This document shows, piece after piece, positions 1-6,604 of a DNA stretch of 11,630 bases; the stretch's first letter is position 1; each line of letters opens with the position of its first letter. Made by a program: the position numbers and the translations under genes. The stretch spans positions 1-11,630 of the forward strand of contig CAZJNX010000154.1 in NCBI GenBank assembly GCA_964547415.1, read 5' to 3'. The stretch comes from CAZJNX01 sp964547415 (lineage in GTDB: Bacteria > Pseudomonadota > Alphaproteobacteria > Rhizobiales > Amorphaceae). Under the pieces are notes generated by a model that had not been told where the DNA came from, did not search any database, and saw only the letters and a program-made list of their open reading frames with translations.

Positions 1-354
1 AAGATCGAACGGGTGTGCGTGCGCCCGGCGTTCCGCTCGGGCCGAATCGCCCGGGCCCTCGTGGACGAGGCAGCCCGGATCATCCGCCGCAAGGGTTACC
101 GCCGTTTCGTCGGCCAGGTGCAGGATCACCTCGTCGCCTACTGGGAACGCTACGGCTTCACCCGGCGCCGGCACCGGCCCGCGTTCGTCTTTTCCGACCG
201 TCGGTACGTGGAGATGGAGGCGCGGCCCGCGCCCCACCCCGACCCGCTCACCAGCGAGAGCGATCCGCTCGTCCTCGACCGGCCGGAGGGAGACTGGGAC
301 CGGCCGGGGCCCCTCGACCGGTCGACCGCGCGCGGGGCCGCGCCCGCCCGGTGA
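1..354 (+). CDS. GNAT-family N-acetyltransferase, C-terminal part (5' end outside window)
   Basis: The reading frame is open from base 1 and ends with TGA at 352-354, giving 117 residues of a gene that begins before the window. The segment V-C-V-R-P-A-F-R-S-G-R-I-A-R-A-L-V-D-E-A (residues 5-24 of the visible part) looks like GNAT motif A, the acetyl-CoA pyrophosphate-binding loop (R/Q-x-x-G-x-G/A) and following helix. The later Y-W-E-R-Y-G-F matches the motif B end of GNAT proteins, where substrate-side residues follow a 'FYERxGF' pattern. The last ~45 residues are rich in Pro, Arg and Asp and look like a disordered tail. GNAT enzymes move an acetyl group from acetyl-CoA to an amine; the substrate cannot be told from this fragment. 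The gene converges on the L,D-transpeptidase with a 22-base gap. Confidence 0.72.
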   Translation, partial: KIERVCVRPAFRSGRIARALVDEAARIIRRKGYRRFVGQVQDHLVAYWERYGFTRRRHRPAFVFSDRRYVEMEARPAPHPDPLTSESDPLVLDRPEGDWDRPGPLDRSTARGAAPAR

Positions 355-376
355 GGCGCACGGGGCGGCCGCGGCC

Positions 377-1441
377 TCACACGTCGTGGATGATGACGAA
401 GTCGGCGCCCGAGCGGGTCTCGGCGCTCGCGGGCAGCTCCGTCACCACGACGGTGGAGCCCGGGCGCAGGTCGGCGAGTAGCGAGACGGCGCCGATCCAG
501 TCGTCCACCGCGATGCGGGAGAGCACGGCCTCGGGCGTCCCACCGCCCGACAGGGTGGCGTGGATGCGATGGGCGAGCCAGGTGACCTCCCGCCCGTCGC
601 CGTCCACCTCCAGCATCTTGTAGACGTGGTTGCCGAGGGGCCGCTCGGGATCGCGGATCGTCACGGACGAGGAAAACACCTCCTCCCCGTCCCGCAGCAT
701 GACGAGGCGGCGGTCGGCGGCCGACACCACGATGGAGACGACGTCGTGGGTGTCGGTGGTGGCGTCCGGCCCGTGGTGCGCCTTTGCCGCGGCGGCGGCG
801 ACTGCGGCCATCGCCTCGGCCTCCGCCTCCGGCGGCAGGAGGAGACCCGGATGGACGACGGCCGACGGCTCGCTCTTCTCGTCGGCGATGATGACGGGCA
901 TGCCGAGGTGCCCGATCTCGAACAGCTTTTCGGAGAAGGCCATGGGCAGGCGCACGCAGCCGTGGGAGGCGGGATAGCCCGGCAGGTTCCCCGCATGCAG
1001 CGCGATGCCCCGCCAGGTGAGGCGCTGCATGTTGGGCATCGGCGCGTTGTTGTAGGTGGACGAGCGGTGGTGCTTGTCCTTCTGCAGCACCACGAAGACG
1101 CCGGTGGGCGTCGCGTGCCCCGGCTTGCCGGTGGAGCAGGTGGACACGGCGATCTCCACGCCGTTGCGATAGACGTGGACGAGCTGGTCCGGCAGCGACA
1201 CGATCACCACGACCGGGCCCTCCGGCGACAGCTCCGGCTCGAAGATGAACTGGCCGGGTTCCAGCGTCGTCGCGTCGAGGGTGCGGCTCACCACCCGCGG
1301 GCGCGGGATCGGCTGGGCGAGGGCGCCCGTGAACGGCAGGAGGGCGGCGAGCGCCACGGCGCCCACGACGCGGCGCCGCGTCGGGTCCGCGTCGCCGCCG
1401 GTCCCGCGCCGGAACGGACGGCGTTTCCTGTCGTTCGTCAT
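377..1441 (-). CDS. Exported L,D-transpeptidase (YkuD domain) with degenerate second YkuD-like half
   Basis: This 354-residue protein probably makes or edits peptidoglycan 3-3 cross-links, or anchors proteins, in the periplasm. Residues 20-42 form a signal peptide with a twin-arginine-like start (T-R-R-R-V-V) and an A-L-A|Q cleavage site, so export is by Tat or Sec. The YkuD domain spans about 76-187. It carries the family signature from H149 to R164 (HAGNLPGYPASHGCVR), with H149, H160, catalytic C162 and R164. A Glu/Ala-rich linker (about 205-221) leads to a second segment (about 234-280) that resembles residues 77-122 but has no SHGCxR motif. The ATG at 1441 is chosen because a GGGAG Shine-Dalgarno lies 8 bases upstream and a signal peptide follows. 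The frame stays open to 1852, but that part runs antisense through the neighbouring synthetase. The gene is divergent from puuA. Confidence 0.9.
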   Translation of the reverse strand: MTNDRKRRPFRRGTGGDADPTRRRVVGAVALAALLPFTGALAQPIPRPRVVSRTLDATTLEPGQFIFEPELSPEGPVVVIVSLPDQLVHVYRNGVEIAVSTCSTGKPGHATPTGVFVVLQKDKHHRSSTYNNAPMPNMQRLTWRGIALHAGNLPGYPASHGCVRLPMAFSEKLFEIGHLGMPVIIADEKSEPSAVVHPGLLLPPEAEAEAMAAVAAAAAKAHHGPDATTDTHDVVSIVVSAADRRLVMLRDGEEVFSSSVTIRDPERPLGNHVYKMLEVDGDGREVTWLAHRIHATLSGGGTPEAVLSRIAVDDWIGAVSLLADLRPGSTVVVTELPASAETRSGADFVIIHDV

Positions 1442-1562
1442 CCTGGTCTCCCGTGTGCGTCGCTGTCCGGATCTTCCGCTACCAGCCGGAACGGGCCGCA
1501 GGAAAGCGCGGGAATATGCGCCTCTTCGCGCGGGCGGGCGGCCGGCGCGACCGGCGCTCGCG

Positions 1563-1591
1563 TTGACAGGGCCGCGGGCCGGCCGCTTTAT
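1563..1591 (+). promoter_or_regulatory. Candidate sigma-70 promoter for the puuA-puuB unit
   Basis: In the 202-base divergent gap between the transpeptidase and the synthetase, a perfect TTGACA -35 box (1563-1568) is followed after 17 bases by CTTTAT (1586-1591), a 3/6 match to the -10 consensus. Transcription would start near 1598, leaving a leader of roughly 45 bases before the ATG at 1644. A perfect TTGACA is notable in such GC-rich DNA, but the weak -10 keeps this a prediction. Nothing else stands out in the gap. Confidence 0.4.
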
Positions 1592-1643
1592 CGCGGGAGG
1601 CGCCGGGCGAACGGCCGGCGCGGCAGCCACTTGTCGGGTGACC

Positions 1644-3041
1644 ATGGCGGATGACGGAACGGGGGTGACGGCGGAAAGCACGGTGCGCGGCGTCGCGAAC
1701 CACGCGGAGGCGTGCCGCTGGCTCGCCGAGAAGCGCATCATGGACGTGGAGTGCATCGTCCCCGACCAGTCGGGGGTCGCCCGCGGCAAGCTGATGCCGA
1801 CCGAGAAGTTCGCCCGCAACCCCTCGATCACCATGCCGACGTCGATCTTCACCCAGACGATCGCCGGCGACTACCCGGAAGAGGACGACAGCTTCAAGCA
1901 CGACCCGGCCGACGGCGACCTCATCTTCGATCCGGACTACTCCACCCTCGCCATCGTGCCCTGGGCGTCGGACCCGGCGGCCCAGCTCATCCACGACGCC
2001 CGCTACCGGGACGGGCGGCCGGTGGACCACGCCCCCCGCCAGGTCCTGAAGCGCGTGGTGGACCTTTACCGCCGCCGCGGCCTGCGCCCCGTGGTGGCGC
2101 CGGAGATCGAGTTCTACCTCGTCAAGCCGAACACCGACCCGGACTACCCGCTCGAGCCGCCCATCGGCCGGTCGGGCCGGCCGGAGATCGGCCGCCAGTC
2201 CTTCTCGATCGCCGCCGTCAACGAGTTCGACGACCTGTTCGACGACATCTACGAGTACGCCGAGGCGCAGGGGCTCGAGATCGACACCCTCATCCACGAG
2301 GAAGGCGCCGCGCAGATGGAGATAAACCTCCTGCACGGCGACGCGGTGGACCTCGCCGACCAGGTCTTCATGTTCAAGCGGACCATCCGCGAGGCGGCGC
2401 TGCGCCACAACATGTACGCCACCTTCATGGCCAAGCCGATGTCCGGCGAGCCCGGCTCGGCCATGCACATCCACCAGTCCCTCGTCGACATCGAGACCGG
2501 GCGCAACATCTTCTCGAGCCCGGAAGGCGACCAGACCAGGGAGTTCTTCTCCTTCATCGCGGGCCACCAGCGCTACATGCCGAACGTGATGGCGATCCTC
2601 GCCCCGTACGTGAACTCCTACCGGCGGCTCGAGCGGTGGACGGCCGCGCCCATCAACGTCCACTGGGGCTACGACAACCGGACCGTCGGCCTGCGCGTGC
2701 CCTATTCCGCCCCGGCCGCCCGCCGGCTCGAGAACCGCGTGCCCTCCTCCGACGCCAATCCCTACCTCGCCATCGCCGCCTCGCTCGCCTGCGGCTACCT
2801 CGGCATCGCAGAGGAGCTCAGCCCGGACGAGCCCATCGAGGGCTCCGCACGGGGCCTGCCCTACGGCCTGCCCCGCGGGCTCCTCGAGGCGCTCGCCCTC
2901 TTCTCCGAGTGCGAGGCGCTCAACGACATCTTCGGCAAGAGCTTCGTCGGCACCTACCGGGCCATCAAGGAAGCCGAGTTCGAGACCTTCATGAAGGTCA
3001 TCAGCCCGTGGGAGCGGGAATACCTGCTCCTCAACGTGTGA
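1644..3041 (+). CDS. puuA: Gamma-glutamylpolyamine synthetase (PuuA-like, glutamine synthetase family)
   Basis: This 465-residue protein of the glutamine synthetase superfamily likely ligates glutamate to putrescine or another amine with ATP in the cytosol, the first step of the gamma-glutamylated polyamine pathway. The N-terminal beta-grasp begins around V35-E-C-I-V-P-D-Q-S-G-V-A-R-G-K49. Catalytic-domain motifs are E154-I-E156-F (metal), G-A-A-Q-M-E226-I-N (metal), M-H275-I-H277-Q (ATP and metal), a W-G-Y-D-N-R-T-V-G-L-R-V-P stretch, and E363-N-R-V-P-S-S-D-A-N-P-Y (active site). Length matches PuuA (about 470). Assignment over GlnA rests on the partner gene: an FAD amine oxidase of PuuB type follows after 33 bases. 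The start is uncertain. ATG 1644 is preferred, but in-frame GTGs at 1638 and 1665 are possible and no strong Shine-Dalgarno is visible. An ethanolamine or other amine ligase role is the main alternative. Confidence 0.85.
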   Translation: MADDGTGVTAESTVRGVANHAEACRWLAEKRIMDVECIVPDQSGVARGKLMPTEKFARNPSITMPTSIFTQTIAGDYPEEDDSFKHDPADGDLIFDPDYSTLAIVPWASDPAAQLIHDARYRDGRPVDHAPRQVLKRVVDLYRRRGLRPVVAPEIEFYLVKPNTDPDYPLEPPIGRSGRPEIGRQSFSIAAVNEFDDLFDDIYEYAEAQGLEIDTLIHEEGAAQMEINLLHGDAVDLADQVFMFKRTIREAALRHNMYATFMAKPMSGEPGSAMHIHQSLVDIETGRNIFSSPEGDQTREFFSFIAGHQRYMPNVMAILAPYVNSYRRLERWTAAPINVHWGYDNRTVGLRVPYSAPAARRLENRVPSSDANPYLAIAASLACGYLGIAEELSPDEPIEGSARGLPYGLPRGLLEALALFSECEALNDIFGKSFVGTYRAIKEAEFETFMKVISPWEREYLLLNV

Positions 3042-3074
3042 GCCCGCGCCGGTGACGCCCCTTCCTTTCCCGTC

Positions 3075-4394
3075 ATGAGCCGCACGGGCGAGATCGCGGA
3101 CCTGGCGCCGACGGGCGCGCCGCCGACCCTTTACGGCGCGGCGCTCCCGCCGCGGGTCGAGGGTCCGCCGCTCGGGGAGGACGTGCGGGCGGACGTCGCG
3201 GTGGTCGGGGGCGGCTACGCGGGGCTGTCGACGGCCATGCATCTGGCGCGCGCGGGGCGGACCGTGGTGCTCCTCGAGGCGGCACGGGTGGGCGCGGGCG
3301 CCTCGGGGCGCAACGGCGGCCAGGTCCACTCGGGCCAGCGCAAGGACCAGGTAACGCTCGAACGGATGGTGGGCCGCGACACCGCGCGGCGGCTGTGGCG
3401 GTTCGGGGAGGAGGCGAAGGCGCTGGTGCGGGAGGTCGCCGCAGGCGATCCGGAGGGCGCCGCCCTTGCCGAGGGGCTCGTCATCGCCGCCGACCGGCCC
3501 GCCCATCACGACGAGCTCGTCGCCTATGCCGAGCACCTCGCCCGCCACTACGGTTACGACCGCCTCGCCCCCGTCGCCCCGGCGGACCTGCCGGCCATGA
3601 TCGGGACGGCGCGCTACCACGGCGGCGTGCGGGACGCGGGCGCCTTCCACCTCGACCCGTGGCGCCTCGTCCAGGCCCTCGCCCGGCAGGCCGCGGACGC
3701 GGGCGTGCGGATCCACGAGCGGACCCGGGCAAGCGGGATCGTCCGCGCGGACGGGCGGTGGCGGGTCGTCACCGCCGGCGGGCCGGCGGTCTCGGCGGAG
3801 ACGGTCGCCGTCACCGCCAACGGCTACCTCGGCCGCCTCCTGCCGGCGGTGGCGGCGCGGGTCCTCCCCCTCAACAACTTCGTGGTGGCGACGGCGCCCC
3901 TCGACGCGGCCCTGTTCGACCGGCTGATCCCGGGGGGCGAGGCGGTGGCCGACACCCGCTTCGTGGTGCGCTACTGGCGGCCGACGCGGGACCGGCGCAT
4001 CGTCTTCGGCGGCGGCGAGACCTACCGGGACGCCTTTCCCGCCGACATCGCCGCCTTCGTGCGCCCCCACCTCGCCGAGGTCTACCCCGAGCTGAAGGAC
4101 GCCCCGATCGCAAACGCGTGGGGCGGCACACTCGCCGTCACGCCGAACCGCGCCCCCTTCCTGCGGCGCCTCGAGGACGGCCTCTACACGGCCTCAGGCT
4201 TCTCCGGCCAGGGCGTCGGCACGGCCACCTTCGCGGGCCGCGTCCTCGCCGAGGCCATCGGCGGCGACACGGACGGGCTCGACGTGTTCTCGTCCCTCCC
4301 CGTCCCCTCCTTCCCGGGCGGCGCCCACCTGCGCCGGCCCCTCCTCGCCCTCGCCATGACCTGGTTCGCCCTGCGCGACCGCCTCGGCCGGTAG
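3075..4394 (+). CDS. puuB: FAD-dependent gamma-glutamylpolyamine oxidoreductase (PuuB-like, DAO family)
   Basis: This 439-residue flavoprotein of the D-amino-acid oxidase (DadA/PuuB) family likely oxidises gamma-glutamylputrescine to the aldehyde with release of ammonia and H2O2. An N-terminal Rossmann motif A-D-V-A-V-V-G-G-G-Y-A-G-L-S (39-52) ends in E68, which would bind the FAD ribose. It is followed by G-A-S-G-R-N-G-G-Q (75-83), typical of this subgroup. Near the C-terminus, N-A-W-G-G-T-L-A-V-T-P-N-R-A-P and G-F-S-G-Q-G-V close the FAD site. It sits 33 bases after puuA and is surely in the same operon. The later pathway genes (aldehyde dehydrogenase puuC, hydrolase puuD) are not in the window. 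The ATG at 3075 has no clear Shine-Dalgarno, so some coupling to puuA is likely. Confidence 0.85.
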   Translation: MSRTGEIADLAPTGAPPTLYGAALPPRVEGPPLGEDVRADVAVVGGGYAGLSTAMHLARAGRTVVLLEAARVGAGASGRNGGQVHSGQRKDQVTLERMVGRDTARRLWRFGEEAKALVREVAAGDPEGAALAEGLVIAADRPAHHDELVAYAEHLARHYGYDRLAPVAPADLPAMIGTARYHGGVRDAGAFHLDPWRLVQALARQAADAGVRIHERTRASGIVRADGRWRVVTAGGPAVSAETVAVTANGYLGRLLPAVAARVLPLNNFVVATAPLDAALFDRLIPGGEAVADTRFVVRYWRPTRDRRIVFGGGETYRDAFPADIAAFVRPHLAEVYPELKDAPIANAWGGTLAVTPNRAPFLRRLEDGLYTASGFSGQGVGTATFAGRVLAEAIGGDTDGLDVFSSLPVPSFPGGAHLRRPLLALAMTWFALRDRLGR

Positions 4395-4431
4395 TCTCCC
4401 TCACCGGACCGTCGGCCCGAGCGCAAGAAGT

Positions 4432-4447
4432 GTGGTGCCGGTCACAC
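4432..4447. promoter_or_regulatory. CRP/FNR-family operator-like site upstream of the repeat-protein gene
   Basis: TGTGG-TGCCGG-TCACA matches the CRP consensus TGTGA-N6-TCACA at 9 of 10 half-site bases. It lies in the 193-base gap between puuB and the repeat-protein gene, 156 to 141 bases before the ATG at 4588. A TATGTC element at 4469-4474 could be a -10 box. The implied start near 4481 would put the operator centre at about -41.5, the class II activator position. The match is seen; binding and regulation are inferred. Confidence 0.4.
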
Positions 4448-4574
4448 GGGCCTCCGGCGAACATCCTTATGTCCGCCCCGTCAGGAGACGAGACGCCGTT
4501 CGGCGGGGCAGCCCGATCCCCCGGATCAAGCGAAGTCCTCGAGCCGAAGGAACGGGGGGCTCGTCGCGAAGCGC

Positions 4575-4580
4575 GAGGAG
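4575..4580 (+). promoter_or_regulatory. Ribosome binding site fixing the start of the repeat-protein gene
   Basis: GAGGAG sits 7 bases before the ATG at 4588. An out-of-frame ATG directly abuts it at 4581, so the spacing decides for 4588, the start of the frame carrying the Calx-beta-like domain and the repeats. Confidence 0.7.
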
Positions 4581-4587
4581 ATGAACG

Positions 4588-6387
4588 ATGGGCTGGACGA
4601 TCACCCCCCATGCCGCCGCCGCCGAAGGTCACGCGGGCACCACGACCTACACCTTCGCCCTCACCTTCACCGGCACGCCCCAGGGCGACCCGGCGGCACC
4701 CAAGGTCGGCGCGGTCTTGCGCCTGCGCGACGTCACCACCGAGGCGGACGACGCGATCCAGTTCGCCGGCGGCGGCTTCGAGAAGACGGTGGAACTCCCC
4801 GTCGGCCCGACCATGTCGACCCTCGTTTCGGTCACCACGACCGGCGACACGGCGGTCGAGACCCACGAGATCTTCGCGGTGGAGATCGTCCAGGAACTCA
4901 CCTTCTACCAGGACGGCACGCCGAACGGCGCGCTCTCGCCGGTCGGCCCGCAGAAGACGGCCTACGGCCTCGTCGTCAACGACGACGGGCCGGCCGCCGG
5001 CACGGGCCCCGCCGCGTGGATCGCGGCGGTTCGCGGGGCGCTCCAGGAACGGGCTCTCGACCGGGCCGAGGCGTTCGAGATCGGCAAGCAGGTCGTGCGC
5101 GAGGAGATCGGGAAGGCCGCCGAGGACGGCCTCACGAAGGAAGAGATCGACGGTCTGAAGGAGACCTTCGGCGGCCTCGGCCTCGACCGCTTCCTCGACC
5201 GGGAGCTCGCGAAGGCGGGCAAGGACGCGGTGAAGGACGCGGCGGCCGACGGCCTCGACGCGGACGAGGTGAACGACATCCGGGACGCCTTCGACGATGC
5301 GGGCCGGCGCGTGGAGCGCCAGGTCGACAAGGCGCTCGACAAGGCGATCCGCAAGGATGCGAAGGAGAGCGTGGAGGACGCGAAGGACGACGACGGCGAC
5401 ATCGACGCGAACGAGGTGGACGCCCTCGCCGCCCGTTTCGAGGCGATGGACGAAGCGAACGTCCTGAAGCGGCCCCTGCGCAAGGAGGCGAAGGCGGACC
5501 TTGCGGAGATCGACCCGGAGGATCCGGACGCCGGCGACGCCCTCGAGGACGTGTTCGGCATCTACGTCGGCCACGGCTTCGACGGTTTCCTGGAGCGCGA
5601 GGCGGGCAAGGTGTTCGCGGCGATCCAGGAGGCGAAGGAGCCGGGCGAGCTCACCACGGACCGGCCGAGCCCGGGCGAGACCGGCGAGGACGGGAACGGC
5701 GTGCGCGAGATCCTGCATCCCGACGAGGTGCCCGGCGAGCCGGAGGAGAACGGGTCGACGCCGGACAACACGCTGGTCGAACGGGACCCGCGCCAGCTCG
5801 CGATCGGAGGGGACGGCGGGAACGAGACCCCGGACCCCGACGGCCTCGGCGGACCGGACGACGGTCCTCCCCTCCCCTTCGGCGAACTGGAGCTCGTCGC
5901 CTTCGCCGAGTTCCTCGGCAGCCTGACGACACCGGACCCCGACGGCCTCGGCGGGCCGGACGACGGCCCCCCGCTGCCCTTCGCCCCCGTGGAGCTCGCC
6001 GCATTCGCCGACGTCCTCGGCGCGTTGCTGACGCCCGATCCGGACGGCCTCGGCGGGCCCGACGACGGTCCCCCGCTCCCCTTCGACGAGGCGGTGCTGG
6101 TGGAGATCGGGGACGCGCTCGGCGCGCTCCTGACGCCGGACCCGGACGGCCTCGGCGGCCCGGACGACGGCCCCCCGCTCCCCTTCGACGAGGCGATGCT
6201 GATGGAGGTGGGCGCGTTCCTGTCGGAGTACCTCTCGCCGGATCCGGACGGCCTCGGCGGCCCGGACGACGGCCCGCCCGTCCCCCACCCGTTCGATAGG
6301 GGATACCTCTCGCCGGCGGGGCTGATCGACCCGGAGATCGTGGTGGACGGGGTCCTGCCGGACGCGGGCGCCCTGTTCCTCGCCTGA
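4588..6387 (+). CDS. Acidic tandem-repeat protein: Calx-beta-like domain, EF-hand-like units, five PDPDGLGGPDDGPPLP repeats
   Basis: I do not recognise this 599-residue protein as a named family. Residues 1-135 resemble a Calx-beta domain: an E-G-H-A-G-T-T-T-Y-T-F opening strand, G-D-T-A-V-E-T-H-E-I-F-A-V near the end, and a closing V-N-D-D-G-P. Residues 150-350 are charged and helical, with four degenerate helix-loop-helix units. A linker rich in Pro, Gly and Glu (about 350-413) leads to five copies of an 18-residue acidic block at T414, T448, T482, T516 and S550. The first four are each followed by a 16-residue hydrophobic helix, giving an exact 34-residue period. The protein ends D-A-G-A-L-F-L-A. 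There is no signal peptide or membrane segment. Calx-beta proteins without one are often type I secretion substrates, so an exported, Ca2+-binding surface or matrix protein is plausible but unproven; no RTX nonapeptides or secretion genes are present. It is probably transcribed alone behind the CRP-like site. Confidence 0.88.
   Translation: MGWTITPHAAAAEGHAGTTTYTFALTFTGTPQGDPAAPKVGAVLRLRDVTTEADDAIQFAGGGFEKTVELPVGPTMSTLVSVTTTGDTAVETHEIFAVEIVQELTFYQDGTPNGALSPVGPQKTAYGLVVNDDGPAAGTGPAAWIAAVRGALQERALDRAEAFEIGKQVVREEIGKAAEDGLTKEEIDGLKETFGGLGLDRFLDRELAKAGKDAVKDAAADGLDADEVNDIRDAFDDAGRRVERQVDKALDKAIRKDAKESVEDAKDDDGDIDANEVDALAARFEAMDEANVLKRPLRKEAKADLAEIDPEDPDAGDALEDVFGIYVGHGFDGFLEREAGKVFAAIQEAKEPGELTTDRPSPGETGEDGNGVREILHPDEVPGEPEENGSTPDNTLVERDPRQLAIGGDGGNETPDPDGLGGPDDGPPLPFGELELVAFAEFLGSLTTPDPDGLGGPDDGPPLPFAPVELAAFADVLGALLTPDPDGLGGPDDGPPLPFDEAVLVEIGDALGALLTPDPDGLGGPDDGPPLPFDEAMLMEVGAFLSEYLSPDPDGLGGPDDGPPVPHPFDRGYLSPAGLIDPEIVVDGVLPDAGALFLA
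5092..5634 (+). repeat. Four degenerate EF-hand-like units within the repeat protein
   Basis: The translated region (residues 169-349) aligns to itself in four units of about 39-49 residues. Each has a basic/acidic helix, a short acidic turn and a second helix ending in Phe. The turn-to-Phe cores are 180-194 (D-G-L-T-K-E-E-I...F194), 221-235 (D-G-L-D-A-D-E-V...F235), 269-284 (D-G-D-I-D-A-N-E-V...F284) and 312-323 (D-P-D-A-G...F323). Unit 3 is closest to a Ca2+ loop, with D267, D269, G270, I272, D273 and E276 at loop positions 3, 5, 6, 8, 9 and 12, but position 1 is Ala265. Confidence 0.55.
5827..6288 (+). repeat. Tandem 102-bp coding repeat, 4.5 units
   Basis: Units begin at 5827, 5929, 6031, 6133 and 6235, exactly 102 bases (34 codons) apart. 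The first 54 bases of each encode the conserved block TPDPDGLGGPDDGPPLPF; unit 5 starts with Ser and ends V-P-H. The following 48 bases of units 1-4 are variable and encode a hydrophobic helix (pattern L-x-x-F/I-x-x-x-L-G-x-L-L). Within the conserved block ten of eighteen codons differ synonymously among copies, for example GGA/GGG/GGG/GGC/GGC and CCT/CCC/CCC/CCC/CCG. Confidence 0.95.
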
Positions 6388-6409
6388 GGGCAGCGACATC
6401 GCGTCCCCG

Positions 6410-6425
6410 CCCGTTCCGGAACGGG
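6410..6425. promoter_or_regulatory. 16-bp perfect palindrome after the repeat-protein gene
   Basis: CCCGTTCCGGAACGGG lies 23 bases after the stop of the repeat-protein gene, in the 217-base gap before the FNT gene. It could be an operator, or the stem of a transcription end. There is no T tract after it and a perfect palindrome leaves little loop, so neither role is certain. The rest of the gap (6388-6604) shows no convincing gene or -35/-10 pair. Confidence 0.3.
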
Positions 6426-6604
6426 ATGGGCGAGGGCACGTTCGATGGGCGTGGCGGGCAGATGGACTCCCGCCGCGCCCCGTCCCGGCCGTCCGCCCCA
6501 CGGGCGAGGCCGCCCCGCGCGCCATCCGCATCCGGATCGACACAGCGACGTGCCGCGAACGGACCGGCCGGGCGAGCGCGCCCACACACGACCCGGAGGT
6601 CCCA

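Noticed and set aside
1245..1643. 133-residue N-terminal extension of the glutamine synthetase-like protein
   Set aside because: It overlaps the transpeptidase gene on the opposite strand and the promoter region, is Arg/Ala-rich, and has no counterpart in the family.
1442..1852. 137-residue N-terminal extension of the L,D-transpeptidase
   Set aside because: It runs antisense into the puuA coding region and would bury the signal peptide. ATG 1441 has a good Shine-Dalgarno.
1479..4070. 863-residue open frame on the minus strand across puuA and puuB
   Set aside because: Low-complexity His/Arg/Val/Gly composition opposite two well-recognised genes.
5827..6288. CRISPR array or intergenic satellite repeat
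   Set aside because: The 102-base units are in frame, a multiple of three, and change mostly at third codon positions, so this is a protein repeat.
5820..6300. RTX-type Ca2+ repeats for type I secretion
   Set aside because: The G-G-x-G-x-D nonapeptide pattern is absent. The acidic block has a 34-residue period and Pro content unlike RTX.
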